Part shown: positions 36,742 through 43,432 of the stretch, piece by piece | How positions within the stretch are numbered: the first letter of the stretch is position 1 | Layout of the letters: the number at the start of each line of letters is the position of its first letter | DNA from: Rattus norvegicus | Taxonomy: Eukaryota; Chordata; Mammalia; Rodentia; Muridae | DNA length: 64,000 nt | Direction of reading: 5' to 3' | NCBI RefSeq assembly: GCF_036323735.1 | Contig: NC_086021.1 | Coordinates: 126,606,476-126,670,475 of the forward strand | Translations under genes and position numbers: made by a program | Notes under the pieces: generated by a model | Told to the model about the DNA's origin: nothing | Databases searched by the model: none | The model's input: only the letters and a program-made list of their open reading frames with translations

Positions 36742-39700
36742 GGAGCTGAGGACTGAATCCAGGGCCTTGCACTTTCTAGGCAAGCACTCTACCACTGAAG
36801 TAAATCCCCAACCCCTTGTTTTTCTTCTCATTCCTAAACTATTTCCCCTGTATAGTTCCGCTGAGCCTCCTTTCACCTCAGTTCACGAGTGACAGACAAC
36901 ACTGAGCTGACAAACTCCAAATGACTCTCTATTCAGGACTCACCTCCCACCCTGATTGCCTGGGATACTGTCTATGGTGATAAACTCCATCAATTGATTT
37001 GCATATAATACTGAACTCTGGTAAAGCTCAACTTTATTTTACTTGATCCTGTCTCCCTTCTGCACTGACCCCTGCTTCCACTGAGAGCCACTGGAGGCCA
37101 GGGGACAAGCCGCAGTACTTGGCTCTCTCCTGCTACATGAGTTCTAGGAATCAAACTGGGCCATCAGGCTTGGCAGCAAGTGCCTTTACCTACTGAGCCA
37201 TCTTGTCCGCTCTTATTTTGGTTTTCTGTGACAGGATCTTAATATGTGGCCCTGGCTGGTCTGGAGCTATGGATAGCCTGGAATTATGGACAGGAACCAG
37301 GATAACCCCAGGTCTGCAGGCAATTTTCCTGCTTGTGCCTCCCAGTTGCTGAGATTACAGATAAGTATAACTCACAGATAAGTATTTAAAATTGTAATGA
37401 ATTAGGCATGGTGGTGCTCAGTATTTAGGAAGGAGAGTCAGGAAGATCAGTCCTGCCAGACCAGCTTGGGTTACATGAAACCCTGTTTCAAACACCAAAA
37501 CCTAGAACTCACAACAAGGACACAGTTGCTAGAACTACCTACCTGGCAATGTGCCAGGCACGCAACAGGTGCCGTTCTAAGTGCTTTGCATGAATCCAGA
37601 CTCGCAACGATGTAATCAGGAGGAAGTCATGACTTCCACAGGGCAAATGGGGAAAACAAAGCACAGAGAAGTTAACTTCACGGTTAGCTGTGGCTAAGTC
37701 ATGAACCATGCTCAGGCAGTCTTGACTCCAGAGTTCCTCTCCTTAGCCACAACTGCCTGTGAGTACTGACACATTTACGGTTCACAGCAGTGCAGGCCAT
37801 TCCACACTGATATCTATCCACCTTCAAACCATGACAGCTACGATAAGTAGTAGTTCTGGACCTTACTGAAGACTGGTTAGAAAAACTCCCACTTTCTGCA
37901 TGGCACGTGTCTATAGACATCATCACTGGGTTAGAAAATGTAAGCTTTGGGGCTAGACATGGCTCAGCAGTTAAGATCTTGAAGAGGACCTGACTTCAAT
38001 TCCTAACACCCACATCCGGTGGCTCACAACCACCTGTAATCTAGCTGCCTCTGGCCTTCACAGGCACCTGCATTCACGTATATACAAACAGCAAATAGGC
38101 ACACACATGATTTTTTTTTTTTTGTAAAAAAATAAAAGTTTAAAAAGAAAATGTGAACTTCTGCGAAAATCACCATTAGCCTCCAGATTTCAAAGTACAT
38201 AGCCACAGAGGCAAGGAACAGAGGCTAGAAACAAAACACATGGTCACTCATCCGGGAAGACTTCTATTCACCTCTGCATAAGCACCAGACACAGTTTGAC
38301 ACCCAGTAGGCACTTAATGAAAACGCTTACAGTCTATGAGATGGATCTGTGGAAGACTACAAGCTTGCTGTGTACAAAGCCCTGGCTTTGATTGCCACAC
38401 CAGAAAACAAAAATACAAACAAACAAACAAAAAAAAAAAACGCTTACAGACCCTGCTTCCACCCTCCTCGCATAACTGACTGTGTTTCTATCTGAACATG
38501 TAAGAAGGAAGGAAAACAAAGTTTGGCTTTGTGAAGGGTCAGGGTGTGCCTGCCCTAGGCCAGGCACTGGGTACCTGGTGTGCTGCTGTCCAGTGTCAAG
38601 GACTCAAGCAGAGAGGTGGAGGAGACCTTATACCTACTTGGTATAAATGTAAGTCGGTACAGCCTTTCTGAGTCAGTGTGCTGTATGAATCATAATCCTG
38701 TGTACACATTAACTTTCGGTCTACTAACTTCGCTTTGCCTGAAAACAGCACTGTCTGCTCATGCAATCATTCACCAAGTGTTTACTGAACATCTGTCAAG
38801 CGTTAGGCATTGTTCTAGGAGCTAGAAACAACAGCAAACAAAACAGGAAGCCCTGGCCAAGATTTTCACACCCGGGTGGAGAGGCCAACAGTGTGCAAAC
38901 GGCATTAACATAACATGCATGGGGGGGGGGGGTGTCGCAGCTGGAGCAGGACAATTCATTGACACAGCTCATTAGGGAAAGCAGCTCCCAGTGGTCAATC
39001 AGATGGCCAAATGCCCAAAGCAAAGAAAGTTCTAGCAGAAGTATTAGGTGTAAAAGTCCCTGAAACACGTCTGTTAGGTGAGTTGAAAACAAAGAAAACA
39101 CAAACAGAAAACAAAACAGGCTCTTGCAGAGAACCAGTGTTTGATTCCCAGCACCTAAAGGTGCCCACAGCCATCTGTAATTCCAGTTGCAGGGATTTGA
39201 CACCTCAAGCATTGCGTGCATGTGGGTACACAGAAATACATGAAGGTAAAACACCCATACATATGACATATAAATGAATACATATTTTTAAACACCTGCA
39301 TAGGTGGCCAATTCACTGTTCTCCCCAAAACAGAAAATAGGCAGTAAGTGGTTTGGGAGAGAAGCCATGTACAGCCACTGCAGATGGCAGTACCACAGTT
39401 CCTAAAAGACTACACACAGAATCCACCAACTCACGGCCCAGCAGCTCTGTGCTGGGGTTATATACAAAAGTCATGTTTCTGTTTTTGGTGGTGCTAGAGA
39501 TCAAACCTCAGGGCAAGCTCTCTACCACTGAGTCACACATAGAATACTGGACTCAAACAGATCTGTCCCTAAGAGCCTTAAACATAGTTCTGGAAAGGCA
39601 AGACAATCCAAATATCCATCCACAGATTGAATACACATCCATACCATGGAATTCAGCCTTAAAATGGAAGGAAATTCTGACATAAACCAACCACAGCATG

Positions 39701-41191
39701 GTTGGCTCCTGAAAACACTTCACTAACTGAAATGAGCCACTCGTAAAATGACAAATACTATCTGAGGTGAACAGAATCGTCATACTTCACCCGCTGGGAG
39801 TTCACAGACAGCCCTGCTCCACAAGAACCCGATGAAATACCACAACTAAGGCAACATATAGAAGGAAGGGCTTATGTGGGTTCTGGTTCCTGAGGAGAGT
39901 CCATCTCCATCATGAGGGAACAGGGCAGCAGGTGTGTATGGCAACCAGAACAAAAGCTGAGAGCTCACGCTTTGAACCACAAGCAGGAAGCAGAGAGAAT
40001 ACGAGATGATTAAAGGGTTGGGTTTTGACTTCCTCCAAGAGGCCGCACCTCTTAAACCTCCCAGTACCTTCGATATTGGGGAACAAGTGTTCGAATGTCC
40101 GAGACTATGGGGGACATCTCATCCAAACGCCACAATTACTATGTGGCAATCGTATACTTAATATTTAACATCTTGAGGGATCCTCATGCCTTTAAACATA
40201 GCCATACCACATGAAATCCACAAGGTTCCAATTTCTCCACATCCTCAAATACACATGTGTGTGTTTATCTTGGCTTTGGAACCCTAGCTAACAGCAAGCA
40301 GTGTCTCATTTGTTTTTTTTTTTGTTTGTTTGTTTGTTTGTTTTTTTGTTTGAGACATGTAGATCATGTAAACTAAACTGGGCTTGAATTCACAAGAATT
40401 CCACATGTCTGAGGTTCCTAAATGCTAGGATTAAAGACTTAACCTACCATACCCAGCCCAGCTATTTTTTGAGCCGTGGCCTCACTAATCCTGGAGCTCA
40501 GTGATTTGGCTGGACTGGCTGGCGGGCGAGCCCCAGGATCCTCCTGTCTCTGCCCCTTCTAGCACCAGGATTACAGGTGTGCACTGGCAAACTTAGGTTT
40601 TCTTTATGTGCGGGGACTGAACTCAGGTCCTCATGCTTGTGTGGTAAGCACTTTATCTGAGTGTGGCTATCCACACAGAGCTACAGGTACCCGGGGAAGC
40701 CAGATGCACATCTCCCATTCCCATCCCTGGAGCTAGAGTCACAGACGGTTGTAACTTGTGTGACAAGAATGAAATTCAATCCTCTTTACCCTTAACTACC
40801 GAATCACCTCTCCAGCCACACTTTGACCTAAATTTTTTTTTCTTTTTTTTGGAGCTGAGGACCGAACCCAGGGCCTTGCGCTCTACCACTGAGCTAAATC
40901 CCCAACCCCTGACCTAAATTTTAAATTGAGTTGTTTTGTGTTTTTTTGTTTGTTTTTGTTGTTGTTGTTTGTTTTGCTTGCTTGCTTGCTTGCTTGCTAC
41001 AATGCTTTCTACATGTAAAAACCATTCTGAGTACATAGCCATTAAACAAATAGTCACAGAGGGCTGAAGAAATGACATAGCAAATAAGAGGGTGTATGGC
41101 TTTTCCAAAGGACTGAAGCTAGGTTCTCAGCATCCACATCAGGTAACTCATAACTCTAACTCCAGATCTCACTCACATTCACGCACACGCA

Positions 41192-41235
<44 letters not shown>

Positions 41236-43066
41236 ATTAAAAATAATAAAATAAGGGCTAGAGAGATGGCTTAGCAGTTAAGAACCCTTGCTGCTTGGGG
41301 TTGGGGATTTAGCTCAGTGGTAGAGCACTTGCCTAGCAAGCGCAAGGCCCTGGGTTCGGTCCCCAGCTCCGAAAAAAAAAAAAGAATAAAAAAAAACAAA
41401 AAAACAAAAAAACCCTTGCTGCTCTTGCAGAGGACCTGGGTTCAATACCCAGAACCCACATGATGGTTCAAAACCATCTGTAACTCTAGTTCCGGGGAAC
41501 CCAATTCCTCTGGCCAATGTGAGCACCTGCATTCAGGTGCATATACATAGTCACACATGCATAGTTAAAAACAATAAAGCTAACGCTAAAATAAAATTTT
41601 AAAAGCTAAATTTTTTTTTTGTCTGTTTTTCGAGACAGGGTTTCTGTATAAACTTGGCTGTCCTGGAACAACTCACTCTGTAGACCAGGCTGGCCTCAAA
41701 CTCAGAGATAGATTCCGAGTGCTGGGACTAAAGGCAGAGGAGGAGGGGGAAGAGGTGGTGGTAGTGTTGGTGATAATTTGGGTTTGAAGAGATGACCCAA
41801 TCTGTAAAGTGCCTGTCCCGTAAGCAAGAGGATCGGAATTTGGATTCCAAGCATTCCAGTAAAAAGCCTGGATCCCAAAAGCAGGGCATGGAGAACACAC
41901 CTTTAAGCCAGACATTAGGGAGAGGCAGATTTATCTCTGAGTTCGAGAAACTAGCCTGATCTACATAAAAAGTTCCAAGACAGCCAGGGCTACATTGAAC
42001 TTGCCTCAAAAAGGGGAGAGGAGGCGCCTTTTGGTGCTTACAGGGATTTCTACATCCACTTTGACTTCAGCCAAATCTTCAGGAAGCTTTTTGAACAGGA
42101 TAACCACAACTTTACTAAAGAATCGAGTCGCCCAGAGCACTCTGTAGACATTCAACCCTTGGACACGGCAGTCCAGAAGCGTAATGATAAGATCTTTTTC
42201 TTTCTTTCTTGTTTTCTCCCCTTAAGACAGCTGACCTTAAACTCCACAAGAAGCTGAAGTTGACCTTAAATTCCTGACTCTCCTCCCTCCAGCTCCCAAG
42301 TACACTACAGGCTTGTACCACTATGCCCAGCCTGGTGGGCATTAATTTTTATCCAATGAACTCTCCTGTGTGTACTGTTAGAATTGCCATCACAACCTAA
42401 GAGTAAATTACAGAAACCTTAAGTACATTTTGATCTGTCTCTCCACAGGCACCTTGACCAGCATTAGAGATAAGTGGAACTTCCCAACACCTGCTATAAC
42501 CTTCAGTTTAACCCGCTAATCAGCACGCACTGACAACACTGGAACATCTGATACTTAAAAAGAGGAAACGAAAACCATGTTCTCTAAGTTCTAGGCCTCA
42601 ATGTCAAATCCACAAAAAAAGAAGAGGGGCTGAGGAGGGAGTGAAGAGCCTAGGGACTTTTCTTCCGAGGCTCTACCTAATGTTAAAATAAAAACAAAAC
42701 ACCTCCAGATACACAGGTAAAACGTTCAGCGAACAACGCTGCTGCGTAGGCCTGGTTCTCAGGTTCAACCGGCCTCCTCACATTATGGCAGCTGGAACAG
42801 CAGTCACAGAGCTCAGAGTCCTCAATGCCTCCCTCCTTAACGAGGTCCTCAAGCCTTTCAGGAAATGCCCAGAGGCCCCCTTTTTAGTCATTGGCTGTCC
42901 CTCAGGATAGGGCGGAGCATAGAAAGCCGGAGCCAGGCACGAGCCAGGCGCGAGGACCGAAGAGCTGCTTTGCCTATCAGGTTCTCACCTCTTTGTCTGC
43001 CGCCTTCTCTTCAATGCCCAGCAGCGCGTACAGATCCATTTGTAAGAGCTCTTTGGTCACCGCCAT
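9633..43066 (-). CDS. Dnajc17: DnaJ homolog subfamily C member 17 (J domain plus RRM)
   Basis: Eleven coding exons in transcript order: 42989-43066, 22846-22915, 22515-22573, 22163-22250, 20866-20951, 20556-20652, 18016-18059, 17583-17660, 17000-17080, 16438-16548 and 9633-9752. All phases agree and the protein is 303 residues; the human protein is 304. The J domain covers about residues 11-76, with the Hsp70-activating HPD at 39-41 inside 'SCHPDKNPDN'. A charged coiled-coil region (EEEEE near 117-121, then LREEGSRQLEEQQ) leads to a C-terminal RRM at about 178-250, with an RNP1-like 'GNAIVEFA'. Known members are nuclear co-chaperones linked to pre-mRNA splicing and, in mouse, essential early. 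Intron 1 is about 20 kb, packed with SINEs; intron 10 (about 6.7 kb) holds the C15orf62 homologue on the other strand. Transcription starts from the promoter shared with Zfyve19. Confidence 0.97.
12065..12592 (+). CDS. C15orf62 homologue, predicted mitochondrial, nested in Dnajc17 intron 10
   Basis: A single uninterrupted coding exon of 175 residues, the length of human C15orf62 as I recall it, with close identity throughout (START METWRKGSF, core REVIRELRGRPDGRRLPLWG, end LKEQFPSEPHF). The frame is also open for 36 codons upstream, but the start at 12065 matches the human protein. The N-terminus is rich in Arg, Ser and aromatics and almost free of acids, consistent with the family's 'mitochondrial' label. 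The C-terminal segment VDLGLSLLEEVLQIL (151-165) resembles a motif near the end of the CDC42 effector (BORG) proteins, so a Rho-GTPase-linked role is possible; this is inference. A donor-like gtaagt at 11752 and acceptor ending at 11829 suggest a spliced 5' UTR. Function is otherwise unknown. Confidence 0.92.
   Translation: METWRKGSFRNASFFKRITLGRPRRLQRQGSVLSQASTAGGDHEEYSNREVIRELRGRPDGRRLPLWGDEHPRATLLAPPKPPRLYRESSSCPNILEPPATYTTAYSATLPSAISLTGPLHQCSEEGLLDTPHFPRTPTPDLSDPFFSFKVDLGLSLLEEVLQILKEQFPSEPHF
13389..13432. repeat. (CA)n microsatellite
   Basis: About 22 CA units at the 3' end of a diverged SINE (Dnajc17 intron 10). Confidence 0.95.
13503..13618 (-). mobile_element. B1-like SINE, diverged
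   Basis: 'tttgagacaaggtcttgtatg', 'cacctcctaagtgctgggattacag' and 'caccacacccag' show an old minus-strand B1. Confidence 0.75.
13727..13827 (+). mobile_element. ID SINE with 13-bp target duplication
   Basis: Core 'ggggttggggatttagctcagtgg' to 'cggtccccagctccgg' plus A tail. AAAGATTATTCTT occurs at 13714-13726 and 13828-13840. Near-consensus body, so a recent insertion. Confidence 0.97.
13841..14023 (-). mobile_element. B3/B2-like SINE
   Basis: Ends 'gctgagccatctttccagccc' at 14023; the body 'ggaattgaactcagggcctctagaag' is typical. Immediately adjoins the ID element's right duplication. Confidence 0.8.
14754..14759 (+). terminator. Candidate polyadenylation signal for the C15orf62 homologue
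   Basis: AATAAA followed by a T-rich stretch, about 2.2 kb after the C15orf62-homologue stop. The UTR would contain several SINEs, so the assignment is tentative. Confidence 0.4.
14860..15190 (+). mobile_element. LTR-like repeat, family A copy 1
   Basis: 'aatcccacgtgtgag', 'agcaggggtgtggttctcccagctgcagatagtttct' and 'gagagagtataaatggcagggcc' recur in related form at 19950-20340, 50110-50460 and, inverted, 47655-47880. The TATAAA followed by a pyrimidine-rich tail suggests a retroviral LTR. Family name not determined. Confidence 0.65.
15340..15690 (-). mobile_element. Rodent interspersed repeat, same broad class as 7448-8340
   Basis: 'gtgtagccttgttagaggagatgtgtcattcc', 'gtaagctctcagct', 'ctgccatgctccc', 'gataatggactctacccctctggaacc' and 'catagcaatagaaaagtagccaagac' are a minus-strand copy of a common rodent repeat. 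Confidence 0.65.
17232..17320. repeat. 30-bp tandem repeat, three copies (Dnajc17 intron 8)
   Basis: The unit GAGACCTAGGCTAGCACACA and its flank repeat with exact 30-bp period from 17232, 17262 and 17292. The first two are nearly identical; the third decays after 'cacagca'. Confidence 0.9.
18386..18581 (-). mobile_element. B2 SINE with 14-bp target duplication
   Basis: Full minus-strand B2 flanked by GATAACAGGATATT at 18372-18385 and 18582-18595. Confidence 0.96.
18837..18904. repeat. (GATA)n microsatellite
   Basis: About 12 uninterrupted TAGA/GATA units, then interrupted 'gatagaggatagatag'. Confidence 0.95.
19020..19175 (+). pseudogene. Endogenous retrovirus gag nucleocapsid remnant (two broken zinc knuckles)
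   Basis: Two CCHC zinc-knuckle spacings (C-x2-C-x4-H-x4-C) are readable, at 19050-19091 and 19118-19159. They lie in different frames, with a TGA shortly after the first, so the gene is broken by both a stop and a frameshift. Tandem CCHC knuckles with GHW are typical of retroviral gag nucleocapsid. Flanking sequence (18600-19440) has no other recognisable gag or pol. An LTR-like repeat follows at 19950, so this may be the 3' part of one decayed provirus. Lies in Dnajc17 intron 6. Confidence 0.75.
19708..19810 (-). mobile_element. ID SINE with 16-bp target duplication
   Basis: Minus-strand ID with T-run. CATAAATATAATTCTT at 19692-19707 and 19811-19826. Confidence 0.97.
19950..20340 (+). mobile_element. 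LTR-like repeat, family A copy 2
   Basis: Shares 'aatcccaggtgtgggac', 'agcaggggtgtgatgctcgccagctgcagacagttt' and 'cccagtgttaggggttggg' with the copy at 14860. AATAAA is present at 20340. Confidence 0.65.
21575..21640 (+). mobile_element. B2 SINE 3' fragment
   Basis: Only the B2 end is present: 'gcctcttctggtgtgtctgaag' through 'gtactcatataaataaaataaatcttt'. 5' truncated. Confidence 0.85.
23536..23641 (+). mobile_element. ID SINE
   Basis: Near-consensus ID with 'gcttgcctagcaagcgcaagg' and a two-block A tail. Imperfect flanking match AACATGACAGT / AACCACGACAGT. Confidence 0.95.
24167..24344 (+). mobile_element. B2 SINE with target duplication
   Basis: Full plus-strand B2 ('gggctggagagatggctcagtgg' to 'caataaacaaaatcttt') flanked by AAAAAATTAGGAGAA at 24152-24166 and 24345-24359. 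Confidence 0.95.
24436..24574 (-). mobile_element. B1 SINE
   Basis: Minus-strand B1, little diverged: 'caagacagggtttctctgtgtagccctggctgtcctgg' to 'ccaccactgcctagc'. Confidence 0.95.
25087..25290 (+). mobile_element. B3-like SINE
   Basis: 'ggcctggagaaatggttcagtggtcaggagca' and 'ctctggtgccctcttctggcctct' indicate an older B2/B3 relative. Confidence 0.75.
26270..26431 (-). mobile_element. B1-like SINE plus (AC)n
   Basis: Minus-strand B1 from 'taagacaaggtcttgctatgcag' to 'gtgtgtgctac', followed by about 15 AC units at 26401-26431. Confidence 0.8.
26520..26555. repeat. (CCCCCT)n pyrimidine repeat
   Basis: 'ccttccccctccccctccccctccccct': a hexamer repeat that makes the other strand G-rich, with at least four GGGGG runs, so G-quadruplex formation is possible. 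Confidence 0.85.
27126..27200 (+). mobile_element. ID SINE lacking its A tail
   Basis: ID body with 'gcacttgcctagcaagcaccagg'; after 'cagctggg' the sequence runs into 'agggggcggggc' rather than an A tail. Confidence 0.93.
27931..28066 (-). mobile_element. B1 SINE
   Basis: Minus-strand B1: 'ttgagacagggtttctctgtgtaaccctggctg' to 'accaccaagct'. Confidence 0.92.
28132..28440 (+). mobile_element. B2 SINE whose tail was entered by an ID element
   Basis: B2 body 28132-28302 and tail remnant 28432-28440, flanked by ATCAACATGGACA at 28119-28131 and 28441-28453. The ID element lies in between, so B2 came first. Confidence 0.93.
28303..28431 (+). mobile_element. ID SINE nested in a B2 tail
   Basis: Consensus ID with 'gcttgcctaagaagcgcaagg' ending in an (AAAT)n tail of about 11 units. 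Confidence 0.95.
29359..29407. repeat. (CA)n microsatellite
   Basis: About 24 CA units at the end of a diverged SINE. Confidence 0.95.
30073..30195 (-). mobile_element. B1 SINE, partial
   Basis: 'cttactatgtagccctgcctggg' to 'gctgggattaaaggaatgcatcaccgtgcc' on the minus strand. Confidence 0.85.
30317..30360. repeat. (GT)n microsatellite
   Basis: About 22 uninterrupted GT units. Confidence 0.96.
30482..30668 (-). mobile_element. B2 SINE
   Basis: Full minus-strand B2 with a long T/TTC-rich tail complement at 30440-30481. Confidence 0.94.
30939..31130 (+). mobile_element. B2 SINE
   Basis: Full plus-strand B2. Diverged flanking duplication AGAAAGCCTCAACT before and AGAAAACCTCAACC after. Confidence 0.93.
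31226..31392 (+). mobile_element. B1 SINE with (AAAC)n tail
   Basis: 'aacatgcctttattccagcactcaagaggcagag' to 'ctctatttc', then about nine CAAA units at 31358-31392. Confidence 0.88.
32418..32553 (-). mobile_element. B1 SINE
   Basis: 'tgtgacagggtctcactgtgtagtctagctgg' to 'gtgccaccatacttggc' on the minus strand, moderately old. Confidence 0.85.
33838..33990 (-). mobile_element. MIR SINE, ancient
   Basis: 'caattaacctctttgagatttggttttctcatctataaattggagttaatagt' is the MIR core on the minus strand. This family predates the mammalian radiation. Confidence 0.8.
34459..34605 (+). mobile_element. B1 SINE
   Basis: 'gccaggtggcggtacatgcatttaatcccagcactcagg' to 'gagaaaccctgtctc', with an 'aggtagaggcag' internal duplication. 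Confidence 0.94.
34609..34710. repeat. (TA)n(TG)n compound microsatellite
   Basis: About 12 TA units, then about 25 TG units, then mixed TATG/TATA; follows the B1 tail. Confidence 0.95.
34720..34867 (-). mobile_element. B2-like SINE
   Basis: Minus-strand body from 'catgtatgtctatacgtcagaaagg' to 'gctgggccatctctccaaccc'. Confidence 0.85.
34905..35032 (+). mobile_element. B1-like SINE
   Basis: 'gctgggcatggtggtacacggcctttactcccagcac' to 'gatgagtctcg'. Confidence 0.85.
35117..35280 (+). mobile_element. B3-like SINE
   Basis: 'aacgtatagagaaatggctcagcactttagagctctggcag' and 'cacaactgtccacagctctagttt' show an old B2/B3 relative; its tail has become the adjoining TC/CA microsatellite. Confidence 0.7.
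35281..35361. repeat. (TC)n(AC)n compound microsatellite
   Basis: About 23 TC units followed by about 17 CA units. Confidence 0.97.
35573..35739 (-). mobile_element. B2 SINE
   Basis: Minus-strand B2 ending 'ccactcagccatctctccagcccc'. Confidence 0.93.
36239..36370 (+). mobile_element. B2 SINE, 3' truncated
   Basis: Plus-strand B2 from 'gggctggagagatggctcagagg' to 'gatgccctcttctgggacgcagg', cut before the normal tail. Confidence 0.9.
36426..36602 (-). mobile_element. B2 SINE
   Basis: Minus-strand B2, opposite to the copy 60 bp to the left, so an inverted B2 pair could fold if transcribed. Confidence 0.94.
36614..36813 (-). mobile_element. ID SINE with a tail expanded into a 128-bp microsatellite
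   Basis: ID body at 36742-36813. Its tail complement is (CCT/CTT)n followed by about 15 CTTT units. CCTTGTTTTTCTT occurs at 36601-36613 and 36814-36826, which places the whole microsatellite inside the insertion. Confidence 0.95.
37545..37742 (+). mobile_element. MIR SINE, ancient
   Basis: 'gtgccaggcacgcaacaggtgccgttctaagtgctttgcatg', 'gcacagagaagttaac' and 'gcagtcttgactccagagttc' follow the MIR consensus along its length. Confidence 0.85.
38765..38860 (+). mobile_element. Ancient MIR/L2-type repeat fragment
   Basis: 'aagtgtttactgaacatctgtcaagcgttaggcattgttctaggagctagaaacaacagcaaacaaaacagg' matches a widespread mammalian ancient repeat. Confidence 0.65.
39830..40135 (+). mobile_element. Rodent interspersed repeat
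   Basis: 'ggaagggcttatgtgggttctggttcc', 'gacttcctccaagaggccgcacctcttaaacctccc' and 'tatgggggacatctcatccaaacgccac' are in the same broad class as 7448-8340. Confidence 0.65.
40836..40909 (-). mobile_element. ID SINE with internal deletion
   Basis: Minus-strand ID missing about 14 bases between 'ccttgcgc' and 'tctaccactg'. TGACCTAAATTT at 40824-40835 and 40910-40921 shows it is one intact insertion. Confidence 0.94.
40975..40998. repeat. (TTGC)n microsatellite
   Basis: Six TTGC/GCTT units beside GTTTT-type repeats. Confidence 0.9.
41196..41234. repeat. (CA)n microsatellite
   Basis: About 20 CA units following CACG/CGCA variants. Confidence 0.95.
41256..41580 (+). mobile_element. B3-like SINE split by an ID element
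   Basis: Left part 41256-41296 ('gggctagagagatggcttagcag'), right part 41411-41580 ('cttgcagaggacctgggttcaatacccag'). The ID insertion duplicated AACCCTTGCTGCT of this older SINE. Confidence 0.9.
41297..41410 (+). mobile_element. ID SINE nested in a B3-like SINE
   Basis: AACCCTTGCTGCT at 41283-41295 and 41411-41423 flanks a consensus ID with an A/AAC tail. Confidence 0.96.
41623..41735 (-). mobile_element. B1 SINE, shortened
   Basis: 'tcgagacagggtttctgtataaacttgg' to 'gctgggactaaaggc' with an internal deletion. Confidence 0.85.
42021..42193 (+). other. Unassigned open stretch in Dnajc17 intron 1
   Basis: A plus-strand frame is open from before 42021 to about 42256 without an ATG, and 42027-42193 reads PFGAYRDFYIHFDFSQ and onward. 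The minus strand is also open and reads RFFSKVVVILFKKLPEDL. I cannot assign either to a family. The two openings share the same bases, so at most one was ever coding; a decayed retrocopy fragment or a chance frame are both possible. Confidence 0.3.
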
Positions 43067-43232
43067 GGTTCTAGTCTAACTTGAATTGATACTTCAACTC
43101 CCAGGAGTCTGAGCGTGCGCGAGGGGGCGGGGGTTACTAGTTCCGAGCCAGCCCAACAAGAGCGCTAAGCCTCCTGGGATGGCGTACCCCGACTCAGGTC
43201 TGACTGGCTGTAGACTGTACGCACAGTGGAGA

Positions 43233-43364
43233 ATGGACTACGACTCCCAGCATACCCGACTCCGCTACCGCCAGCGCCTAGAGGAGCGGAGAGTCAGAAT
43301 TCCCGGCGCTGGGCCGGCCCTGGAAAGCGCAGATGGGCGTGTAGGACTTGGCAACATAGATTGA
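43233..43364 (+). other. Upstream ORF in the Zfyve19 leader
   Basis: An ATG at 43233 begins MDYDSQHTRL and ends at 43362-43364, 68 bases before the Zfyve19 start and in a different frame. An in-frame ATG at 43179 extends it to 61 codons. The first residues resemble MNYDSQ, which I recall as the annotated human ZFYVE19 N-terminus. It is included only if transcription starts upstream. Confidence 0.45.
43237..43256 (+). promoter_or_regulatory. ZNF143/SBS-type motif
   Basis: ACTACGACTCCCAGCATACC matches the ACTACAnnTCCCAGCATGC-type site of ZNF143, also read with THAP11, closely. Such sites are typical of housekeeping and bidirectional promoters. Confidence 0.8.
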
Positions 43365-43432
43365 GGGTCTGAAAGGCCTGCGCTGCGCTAGTGAGAGGCT
43401 AACCTACAGATTCTGCGGCGCCCAGAACTGCT

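Larger units (their letters stand above)
43067..43432. promoter_or_regulatory. Bidirectional CpG-rich promoter, Dnajc17 (-) and Zfyve19 (+)
   Basis: Only 366 bp separate the two opposed start codons. The interval is rich in C+G and CpG ('gcgtgcgcgagggggcgggggtt' near 43112-43134, 'ccgctaccgccagcgcc' near 43262-43278), contains a GC box, and has no TATA box. It carries a ZNF143-type site (43237-43256) and further CTCCCAG or inverted CTGGGA elements (43097-43104 and 43172-43177). This is the usual form of a shared housekeeping promoter. Confidence 0.85.

Noticed and set aside
36469..36876. 135-codon Lys/Arg/Gly-rich frame
   Set aside because: Encoded by the CTTT/CCT microsatellite and by B2 and ID elements read through.
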